Shown here piece after piece: positions 1 to 9,100 of a stretch of DNA of 12,008 nucleotides. The DNA comes from Thalassiosira profunda (taxonomy: Eukaryota; Bacillariophyta; Thalassiosirophyceae; Thalassiosirales; Thalassiosiraceae), in assembly GCA_036939355.1 (NCBI GenBank), contig JALLAP010000952.1, forward strand, positions 1-12,008. Reading direction: 5' to 3'. Made by a program: the position numbers and the translations under genes. Numbering within the stretch: the stretch's first letter is position 1; the number at the start of each line of letters is the position of its first letter. The notes below the pieces were generated by a model. The model had not been told where the DNA came from, made no database searches, and saw nothing but the letters and a program-made list of their open reading frames with translations.

Positions 1-364
1 TTAACAGAAATCTTCAAGTACGCTTAGTGGGCCCAATGAAGGGCTGGAGAGTTTTTAGAGAGCCTCCCCGACCTAAGTCACATCCGCACTAACAGGCATC
101 ATTCAACATTGATGCCGTAGGCGGAAGGCCGATATTTGCTTGTTTGGAGTGTTTCTGCTTCCCCAGCCCAAATAGGGCATGTCAGCGCCAAAGCGTGTGC
201 TCATTGCCCCCCGGCTATTGGGATCGTTTGATTGAAATTAGACGAGGTATGCACATTGCGACATTGCCACTCTGCTGTAGTGTGCACGTGCATTGGTACC
301 GAAGCCGAAGGAGGCTAGTAATTCAAACATCACAAATCTCTACCACATTATCTCTATCCCGTTT
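1..364. other. 3' flank of the ABC1K gene, no gene seen
   Basis: This lies downstream of the ABC1K stop codon. It has no ORF with coding character, no tRNA fold and no clear polyadenylation signal. The only structure is a 7-bp stem with an 8-nt loop at 95-116 (GGCATCA/TGATGCC), too small to interpret. A + strand ORF that opens here runs antisense through ABC1K and is rejected. Confidence 0.6.
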
Positions 365-3300
365 CTACTCCTCCACGGCAACGCTCGGTTCTATCGCGTC
401 CGCCAAGCGATTGTTCGCGTCCGACAGCTGCCTCCGCGCCTCCTCCGGCAGGACGGGCGAGTTCCGCGCCCGGTACGCCGCGCGACGGAACAGCCCCGCC
501 CCCACCCTTCGACCGAGCGACGGCACGTTCGACAGTTGTTCCAGCACAAAGTCCCGCGTCTCCGCATCGTTCACGAGGGTCTGCAGCCCGGGCGTGATGT
601 CGGGCGTCGACGGTACGATGGACGCGCCGTCGCTCAAGTTCTCGGCCAGCCGACTCCGCAGATCGCTGTTCTCGAACCGCACCCCCAGAACCTCCTGCAG
701 CTCGCGCGCCGTCGACAAGATCTTTTCGTCCTCTGTCGTGGGATACAGCAGCTCGTCGACCAGCTTGGGCAAGTCGGCGGGGGAATCCACGATGGCCCGC
801 TTCACATTCTCGGGGAGGAGCGACGCCAGCTGCTCGGAGCGCTCCAGCGCGTCCTTGGGCGCCCGCAGCGAGGTGGCAATCGCCCTGGCCGCGGCGCTTT
901 CCACCAGCGCCCGCCGCAGGATCGAGCGAGTCGCCGCGTCGCCCAGCTTGGCCGTCTCCTCGACCAGAATCTCCTGCAGCGTCGAGCCGTCCCTGTCGAG
1001 CAGCAGCTTGGCGAATTCTTTGGCGGCGGCCGATCGTCCCTCGCCGTCGCGGTCGACGGTGGCCGTGGCCGCCGTGTACGAGGCAAAGTTGTCCGTCAGC
1101 TCCAGCAGTTTCTTTGGGCTCAGGGCGTTGGCCTTCTCGCCGGCCGCGCCTCCGTTCACTCCGGCCTTCACCGCCGCGAGGCCGGGCGACACGTCGGCCA
1201 TGCGATCCTCCACCACGGCGTCCGACGAATCCTTGGACAATCCGAGCATGGCCCTTAGCGCCGCCTTCGCCCGCGGGCTCTTGTCCGTGAACAGCCTCCG
1301 CGCCAAATACGGATAGCACTCCTGCACGATGGCATAATTCTCGTCGATGCTCAGACCGATGCCCTCGAGCGTCGAGAAGGCGCGGGCGACGTACAGCACA
1401 TACGGGGGGAGCGCGAACAATTCCCGATTCCGGCGGCTCATTTCCTCCATCACATTCGTCACGCCCTTGACGTCCACGCCCTCCGACGCCAGCTGGGCCT
1501 CCATCCGCTCGAGCATGTCGGCCCGGGCGGCATCGCGCAATTCCACGTCGGTCAAATCGGCGCCGTACCGCTCCTGAAATTCCTCCTTGACGCGCTCCTG
1601 CATCTTCTTGGGCCCGCCGCCCTGGCTGAGTTGGCGGAACGCGAAGGAGAGTCCCTCGGTGATGCCGCTCGATTGGAGGCGTTCCAGCGAAACGTTTTCG
1701 GGGCTGAAGCCGAGGTTGATAAAATCTTGCGGGATGGAATCGTAGTCCTCCGTGTTGATGTGGGCTGCATAATGGGAGAGTGGTGAGTGGATTTGANTCT
1801 TGCGGGATGGAATCGTAGTCCTCCGTGTTGATGTGGGCTGCATAATGGGAGAGTGGTGAGTGGATTTGAGGTGACTGCAATTGCAATAAAATGCCCTGGA
1901 CGCACATCCGCACACAACCCACAAACTCACCGATGAACTCGAGCAGCGCGTACTGCAAATCGTCCGGCACGTCCAGCGTCATGCCCCAATCCAGGATGCA
2001 CAGTCTTCCGTCCGTCGTCCGCAAGAGATTGCCCGCTGTGCAGAGAGAACGGGCACGTGACATGAGCGCTCTTGCAGAGGCAGAGATGCAACGAAACGAG
2101 ACAAAGGCAACTCACGGTGCGGATCGCAGTGCAAGACCCCCGTGTCGAGGAGCATGGTCAGGTACGCGTTGATGGCCACGCCGCACAATCGCGGGACGTC
2201 GGGACTGGCATCCCGATCGAGCCGCGTCCCCTCCACCCACTCGGTCACCAACACCTTGTCCCTCGTGAGCTCCTTCACCACGGCCGGGGCGCACACGGCG
2301 TCCAATCCCCGCTTTTCCATGGCCGCCTCAAAGTCCAACGTGTTCTTGGCCTCGAGGCGGTAGTCCGTCTCGGCGACGAAGCCCCTCCCCCACTCGTCCA
2401 CGAGGGCAATCCCCGTCTCGATGTCTTTTTCGTCGGTGGAACGGCCGTTCGCGGCGTTTTGCAACGTCGTCTGGATGGGCGTCAGCAGCCGCAAGACGTG
2501 CAAATCGAGCGCAATCTCCCCCAAAATTCCCGGCCGTTGGACTTTCACGGCCACGTCCCGTCCGTCCTTCAGGGTGCCCCGGTAGACCTGCCCGATGGAC
2601 GCCGAGGCGACGGGTTCGTCGGACAGCTCCGCAAAGATTTCGCCCAAGTCGTTCACCCCCAATTCCCTCCTTAGCACCTCCTTCGCCTCGGCGCTGTCGA
2701 ACGGCGGCACGGCGTCCTGCAACTGCCGCAATTCCAGCGCGTACAATTCCGGCAAGATGTCCGTCCGGATACTCAGCGCCTGCCCCAATTTAATAAAGGT
2801 GGGGCCCAACTTCTCGCACAATTTCAACGCCTCCTTGGCCCGCGCCGGCTCGTTCTTCCGCAGCGCCGTGTATTCCTCGTCCTTGCACAATTTCCCCAGA
2901 ACGAGCCAATCGAAGAGCACCCCTGCATTAAAAGCGGAGGTGAGGGCGGCCAATCGCAAAATCCGCTTCGCCACCATCCCCGGCCGCCTCCCATAGAATT
3001 CCTCCGCCTTGGAAGGATCGTACGCGTCCCGCCCCGCATCAAAGGGGGCATCCGCACAATCGTCGGGCGCATTCACAAACGCCGTCAACGCCGCGGAAGC
3101 TCCAACGCCCGCCACCGCGGCGGAGTGCCACGGCTGCCGAAACAGGGCGTCGGGCAACTCGGCCAGGGCCGCCGTTAGCTGATCCGGCGTGGTCAATCGC
3201 AGCGCGTCCGAGGCGGCGGCGGCGAGGCTGTCGGGGGTGGTGGGGAGGAGCGCCCACATCGTTTGCAGTTGCACTGTCGCGGCGTCGGCGAGGTCGGCCG

Positions 3301-3442
3301 GGAGGGCGGACCGCGCGGTGGCCGTGGGACGGGCGGAAGCAACGGCGCCTCGTCCAGCGTGGGGGGCGCGGAAGGCGGCCGCGTCCCGCGCGGACGCGGC
3401 CAGCAGCAATGCCGCCAGGGCGCTCGTCGCGGCGAACTTCAT
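365..3442 (-). CDS. Plastid-targeted ABC1/UbiB-family atypical protein kinase (ABC1K), 3 exons
   Basis: Exons are 3442-2116, 2035-1931 and 1764-365, giving 943 residues. Introns are 2115-2036 (80 nt) and 1930-1765 (166 nt, about 93 nt without the duplication), both GTGAGT...AG. The first join restores HCDPHPGN (438-445) and the second restores FIAHIN (476-481). Residues 1-24 form a signal peptide ending AAAF|RAP, the ASAF-type junction used for import into red secondary plastids. Family motifs in order are KLGQ (218-221), ASIGQVY (281-287), beta-3 Lys300, EWVEG (401-405), catalytic-loop Asp440 and LDWG (457-460, in the DFG position). ABC1Ks are atypical kinases linked to quinone and prenyl-lipid metabolism and, in plastids, to plastoglobules. 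RAFSTLEGIG (606-615) and ECYPYLARRLF (626-636) look like the ABC1K C-terminal region. From about 660 to 943 the tail is Ala/Leu-rich and helical-looking, with no domain I recognise. Bacterial UbiB is about 545 residues. The start is the first ATG in frame and begins the signal peptide. Substrate is unknown. Confidence 0.93.
1725..1869. repeat. Perfect 72-bp direct duplication flanking a single N (probable contig-join artefact)
   Basis: Positions 1725-1796 and 1798-1869 are identical over 72 bp and are separated only by the N at 1797. Each copy holds the 3' end of ABC1K intron 2 (AG acceptor included) and the first 40 bases of exon 3. A lone N between identical ends is what results when two overlapping contigs are joined without merging. 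Splicing to the acceptor at 1765 leaves the upper copy inside the intron, so the predicted protein is unchanged. A genuine tandem duplication is the alternative. Confidence 0.9.
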
Positions 3443-4315
3443 GCTGTTGGTGTTCCTCCGCCGCTAGTCCGCTCCTTTCGTTGCAATTGGTGACCGCGCC
3501 GGTCGTCCTCTCCTCGCGCGGTGAAATGGAACGCTTTGCTTTTGCTTTCCTGCCTCGCCTCCGCGTTTTTGCCTCTGCTACTCCGTTGGAGATCCCCAAA
3601 ATAACGAAGGAATCAGTACATTTTTGAGCTGAGGTGGTGAGGGAGCGGTGAGCAAGAGGAAAAAGAAGAGTCGTCGGTCGTCGTCGCCCTGCCTCGCGCC
3701 CCCCTGCTCTGCTCCTCGCCTCGCGGAACCGAATCTCCCACTGCCACCGACGGACGCGAAATGGGCCAGCCTGCCCGCGCGAACGTCCTCATAATCGGGC
3801 CGGGTTGCCGCCATCGAGGACGCGACTGTCACATGGCGCCGGAGGATCGGTCGACATTACAACCACCCCCGGACGGAGAATCCAAATTCGACCCCAGACG
3901 AACGCCCCCGCCGCGACAGAAGAGGGTCGCAAACGAGAACGCAACGGCCACACAACGAGGTCGGGGCGGCGAAGGACGACAGATATCGATGCCAAGGGGA
4001 GGAGGCTATGCGACAATCAATCGGGCGGACATGGAGCGATGGAGGCGGCCGCGCGCGGGGAAGACCCCCATTTGTTTTCAGGTCTCGCGGCTCATATGCA
4101 TTCGCCGGTCGATGTGGAGAGGCGGCGGGGATGCCACCAACGCGGCGTCGAGGACGATTGCACTACTTTCTTGGCAGCTTGCCCACTTTGGTCGGCTTTG
4201 CCATGACCGGTGGACCGGTGGAGGACGTGTCGACACAATCCTCAATCGACGGACGCGCCTCGCAAACCGATGCCGCGAACACAAAATGCGCGACACGCAG
4301 AATCCAGAGCGTTGT
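3443..4315. promoter_or_regulatory. Intergenic: 3' flank of the secreted-protein gene and 5' region of ABC1K
   Basis: 873 bp with no supported gene. Read on the minus strand, a pyrimidine-rich tract complementary to 3651-3670 is followed by CCACCTCAG (ending about 3628), which could be a 5' UTR splice acceptor. Just after it comes a minimal upstream ORF, ATG-TAC-TGA (3621-3613). A TTGCAA hexamer lies at 3481-3486, about 40 bp before the ABC1K start. No TATA box is evident. Start contexts of this gene and the secreted-protein gene share ATGAAGTTCG. All regulatory readings here are inference. Confidence 0.35.
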
Positions 4316-5826
4316 TTATCCATTATGAAATATTGGGCCCGGGCACGGAATGATCCGCGGGGAACGGGTGGCGCTCCTATCATCGGCCCCTTCCTTGGGC
4401 CTCCCCCCATCGAGTTTCAGACGCACGCGCGTCGGCGCTTGGGGCCGCTCGTCTGGCAACGCCCCTCGGCCGGGCAGCAGGCACTTCCGTCGCCGCACAC
4501 GGGGCGGGGACGGAGTGGGCGAATCCGTGGGGGACCGACTGGGCAGAGGCGAATCCGTGGGAGGCGCCTCCGTGGGAGGCGACGGAGCGGGGCCCGGTCC
4601 CGGAGGCGGCGGTCCCGACGTCGCGCAGGCCGCCATGCGGCACTTTCGTCCGCCGCCGCCGCAGGACACGTCCAGCCCGACATCGTCGGCGCTACAGCGT
4701 GCATCCACATCCGAGCCGGTCGCGCAAATGTCGTCGTCCGAGAGGACGACGTTGTGCTTCTCGCAGCGATACTTTAGGACAGGCGCCGCGACCGGCGCGC
4801 TCGTCGGCGGAGGGGGGCCGGGCACCGTCGGCGACGCGGTGGGACCGCGCGTGGGAGGGGTCGTCGGGGCCGAAGTCGCCGGCGCCTTCGTCGGCGGCGG
4901 CGTGGGCGCGACCGTCGGCGAGGGGATTTCCGTGGGCGCCTTCGACGGCGCCGTCGAAGGACTGCTTGTCGGCCCCTCCGTGCCCGGCGCCGGTCCGTCC
5001 ACCGCCTCGTAGGTCACGGAAATGTCCTCGGGCGCCGCGCACGTGCCGCCAAAGTAGAGCCCCAAAACGCTCCCCTGCTCGTAATTTGTGCAGAGGTTCG
5101 AATGGTAGTTGATTTTCGTTTCCAGCAGCGTCCCGTCGTTGTCGTGGAGCGTGTGCGCCACTTCGCCATTTTCGAAGCTCTCGATACCAAGCACGTACGG
5201 CACGCCCGGCTGCAGGATCGTCGCGAACGTTTGGCTCAGCGCCCAATTCTCGTTCGGGTAGGGGGTGGCGCCGCCGTCGTACGAATAGGTCGCGAGTTGG
5301 ACGCCCGTGCAGTTCGCCAAACCTCCGCAGTTCGGCGCCGGCGCGTGCAGCTCCTGGAGCCGCCGCCAGACGAAGCGATCGCTGTCCTGCTGGTGCGGGT
5401 GGGAGTAGCCGCAGCGGGCCTTTCCCCAGAGTTTGTTCCAATCGTAGAACTCGACGGTGTTCGCGAAGCACGACGTGCCGCCGTAGGAAGCCGCGGAGTC
5501 CGAGAACGTGACGCGGTTGAACCAGGCGAATTGTCCTGTCGATGACACGTTTCAAATAAAATGAGCGAGGTGGACGTTATTGCAACAGAGCCACGACGGA
5601 CTGGAGACGAGGGCGCGCTGCAAGTCGCGTTTGCAACAGATACCATATGCTCACCGTTGTTGCCCCAGTTCGGTCCCGAGAAGCAAAAGAGGCCGGTGCA
5701 GTCGGCATAATGGTCGCCCGAGTAGACGGTGTGCGTGCCGTCGATGTTGTCGACCTCTTGCGCGGCCGCGCCGCCGAGGAGGGCGACGGATGCGGCGGCG
5801 AGAATGGCGCGGCCGACGAACTTCAT
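4316..5826 (-). CDS. Secreted protein of unknown function: globular domain, Thr/Pro linker, Cys-rich C-terminal part
   Basis: Exons are 5826-5655 and 5535-4316, with a 119-nt GTGAGC...CAG intron; the join reads NWGNNGQFAWF. The model has 463 residues. Residues 1-22 are a signal peptide (hydrophobic core AILAAASVALLGG, then AAAQ). Residues 23-240 form an aromatic-, Gly- and Cys-rich domain, probably beta-rich, with an N-glycosylation site at NCT (132-134). Residues 245-310 are a P-T/S-x-P linker. Residues 311-363 hold six Cys (315, 328, 338, 349, 356, 361), followed by a second Pro-rich stretch (365-404). The final 60 residues are Arg-rich and look unlike coding sequence, and another frame looks better there (see findings). 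I do not recognise the family. The layout fits an extracellular or cell-wall protein whose domains are spaced by a flexible, probably O-glycosylated linker. An in-frame ATG at 5901 would add 25 residues, but 5826 is preferred because the signal peptide begins there. Confidence 0.78.
4778..4974 (-). repeat. P-T/S-x-P low-complexity linker repeat inside the secreted-protein gene
   Basis: Codons for residues about 245-310 give an irregular run of short units such as PTSSPS, APTEIPSP, TVAPTPPPT and APTTPPTRGPT. Degenerate P-T-x-x-P-T tracts of this sort are common in secreted and wall proteins of diatoms and other stramenopiles. The tract is likely to vary in length between strains. Confidence 0.75.
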
Positions 5827-6172
5827 TGCTACGATCCCTTGCGGCTTGCTTCGCGAAATAATGATGGCGGCAGCAGCAGAGGCATCGTGTCGGAGAAGCA
5901 TAGTGATGTCTCAAAAATCAAGAGCAGCCCTGAGAAGGGAGGAGAGGAGGGCGCATCTAAAACCGAGTGACACTCCAAAACGACTATGACCTTTTTTTCT
6001 GTCTCACTATCTATGTAGTCACGCAGAGAGACCCTCTACCTACCTAAGTACACGCGCCCGCCAGTCTCCCTACCTATCAAAGGAGCACTAAATTTGCATA
6101 TTCCGGCCTTGGCAGTGGCTATGTTCATGTAATACTCTTTCGAACGAAGATGCCTTTTGATCTACCGCATTA
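5827..6172. promoter_or_regulatory. Intergenic between the receptor stop and the secreted-protein start
   Basis: 346 bp holding the receptor 3' end and the secreted-protein 5' region. It includes a C/T-rich stretch with repeated CTACCTAC-type units (about 6030-6080) and a purine-rich stretch at 5930-5955. No TATA box, terminator hairpin or small ORF could be supported. Confidence 0.35.
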
Positions 6173-9100
6173 TTACTCGCCAACCCAGTACGTCGTCATT
6201 TCGCCCTTCCCTTTCACATTGATTTCGCCTCGGCATGTGACTGCGATTTCTGGAGCTTGCGCACGAAGCAACGCCTCGGATCGATCGCTGCAATGAATCC
6301 GCCCGGGCTGGGAGTTGCTCTCCATCCTCGAGGCCGTGTTGATCGTATCGCCGAACACCGAGAATTTGGGCATTCGCGTGCCCACCACGGCCGCAGTGGC
6401 AGGCCCGGAGTGGAAGCCGATACGGAGGCGCACAAATCCTTTCGACCGGTCCTCCTCGTCGACGAGACATTCACTCGCCACTTTTGATGCTGTGGGCATT
6501 TGTAAAGCAGAATTAGTTGAATCGAGGCAGCGGTGTGACTGTCGAGCCAACGAACAACAACTTCTTACCTTCGATTGCAAAGAGAGCTATCCTCTTCGCA
6601 TGGTCGTCTGGACAAGCACTGAAGAGATTCGTCACACCAACCCACGCGTCGCCCTGATGAAGAGGAAGCGGCATTAGATGGCGAACAGTTACCAGCAAAG
6701 CAAGACATCCAACAACGGTGGCGAGACTCACGATCGTTTCCAGCTTGTGCACTCCGTGCTTATGGGACAGAGCATCCATTCTGTCGTACAGCCGATCCAC
6801 CAGGTTGCATGCTTTGGCTGCAGTCATCGATGCCGAAAGCGAAGTGAAACCCACGATGTCCGAGAAGAAGATGCTGACGCAATCAAAGTCCTCTGGCTCG
6901 ACTTTGCGGCCCTCTCGCAGTGCCGCCGCCACGTGTTGTGGGAATAGTTCATCAAGCAGCCTTCGTTCTTGGCTGCTGTGACCCTGCGGTGCCAGTTGCT
7001 CGCCAGGGTCGACATTCTTTGGCCCCAAACGCTTTAGAAAGCCGTCAAGCTCCACGAACGTGGGCCGCAAAGATGCATCTGCGCTCAGGCAACTCGAGTA
7101 CAAAAGACTGGACACCTCCGCAGGCATCGACTCTGGCACGGGAGGGCGTTTGCTGATGGCAGGATCGCAGACCTCGCGAATGACGGCATCAAAATCTTCG
7201 CCCGAGTACGGGTCCCTTCTCGAATACACCTCATACAAAAGGATGCCGAACGAGTAGACATCGGATGCTGCGGTATTTCCACTGGCCCTGCCCAACAATT
7301 CCGGCGCCATCCAAAATGGAGTGCCCGACGCTCCCACCGATTGCTTGATGCTGAAGCCAAAGTCGGTCACTTTGGCTGAAAATTTAGCATCCACCAAGAC
7401 GTTGGCAGCCTTCAAATCTGATTCATACGAGAGAGATGATCAGCAAAGCTTCCAGTCAGCGAAACAAGATGGTTGGCACGCACCTCCGTGAATAATTTGT
7501 GGAGTAGCTGAGTGAAGAAACCTCATACCCTGTGCCACGTCGCGGAGGATCGAAAGGACAATGTCGGCTTCGAAGACCATCGTCGAGTTGTGCAGCAAAT
7601 CGTAGAGGCTCCCGCGGCTCATGCACTCCATAATCAACAGGGGCTCTTTAGCAATCACCGCGCCCATGAAGGTCGTCTGGGGCAGGAGAGTAGATGTCCA
7701 ATTGACACGAGGTGTGAGCAAAAACGCAGCGGAGCTGTTGCAGCAAGGCGAAGCGAGCGACACTCACGATGTTGGGATGTCGCAGCTTCGACAGAACACG
7801 CATTTCCCGCACAAAGTCTTCTCTGAGATAGTCGATCGAGCGGCGAGACATGCTCCCGTAGCCAAACCATCGCGAGCCACCGAAAGAAGCGTGCCCCGAC
7901 ATTTGGCCAGATACATTGCCATTGTCGGCGCTCGTGGCCGGACCGGTCAACGGGGCTGATTCGTCTCCAGCGGACTGCACAGACGATGATAGATCCGACG
8001 TACGCCTAGACCTACGACCTGACAGCGCTCCTGGCACCATGCCAATCGACACTTTCACTGCGCCATACATCTTCCGGGCCCCCGCTTTCGATTCGCTCTC
8101 GCTAAGAACGGAGCGCTCGCTGGAATCTAGCAGCTTTTTCTTAGGCTCTGACTCCCGTGGGGCACTGGGCTTTGATTGCACTCGCCCGTCTTGCGGCTCC
8201 GCCTTCTCTTCGTCGTCATCAGATTCAGAGGTATCGTCGTAATCGAAGATCGCCGAGTTTGCCAGGGCTCCACTCGTAGAGCCCCTTCTGCGTTGCGAAT
8301 TCCTCGGAGGAATCACTCTTTTCACAGCAACCTTTGTTCCGCGATACTCTGCGCTCACAACGAGGCCGAAGGTGCCGCGCCCGAGAACCTCGGGAGGATC
8401 GTCGTAGACGAGCTCCGACTGCTTAACCTCCCACATTGTGTCGGCCTCCTTCTTGCTCCTCTCAACATAGGCATAGATTGCCAAGAGACCCAGCCCCAGC
8501 CCAATAACAAGGACGAGAATCGCCCACGCATAAGAAAAATGAGGCAGAACATTCACCGTAACTCGAAGGCCCTTCTCTTCGTCGTAAAAGCAGTCAGGGT
8601 ACGAAGCGTCGCGCACGTGGAACGAGAGTATATCCTTGGTGGTTCCCACATGCAGGTCGTCCGTCAGCACGTCGAAAGGAAGATCCAATGTGCCGCCCGC
8701 TCGCAGCACATGCCCGTCGCCAATCTCCTGATGCAGCCGCATCCAGCTCGGTGTTCCACTCGAAGTCAGAGCAACATCGAGCGATCCCTCGTTTCGCAGT
8801 GCCGCAGATCCAGCCAACACATCCCCCTTTCGCACCTCCAAGTTGAGGCTGTGCGTTTCCTGCGCCGAATGGGAGGGAGGGTTGGTGCCAACAAAACCGA
8901 CATCGATTGCATTATCCACCTCTGTCACGGGCGCAAACGCGAGCAGCGCCCAATCGGCCACGTATTGCCACTTCTCGAACATGACGTACATTTCTGTTGC
9001 CTCCCGCTCTCCCGTCAGGGTGATGTTGAGCTTGGAGAAGTCACGATCCCCGGGCTTTACGTCCTCCAACGTCGTCCGAAGGCTCTCCCAGTCGGCGTTG

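Noticed and set aside
95..116. 7-bp inverted repeat GGCATCA/TGATGCC
   Set aside because: It is too short to separate from chance, with no adjoining U-tract or tRNA/snRNA features.
144..1316. Long + strand ORF (390 aa) opposite ABC1K exon 3
   Set aside because: It is antisense to a strongly supported exon, is Ser/Arg/Ala-rich without motifs, and is expected from high third-position G+C on the coding strand.
3761..4777. + strand ORF (338 aa) across the intergenic region and the end of the secreted-protein gene
   Set aside because: It is Arg/Gly-rich with no domain, and its second half is the complement of the Pro-rich coding region.
5094..5103. GGTTCGAATG resembling a tRNA T-loop
   Set aside because: It lies within the exon of the secreted protein, and no acceptor or anticodon stems can be formed around it.
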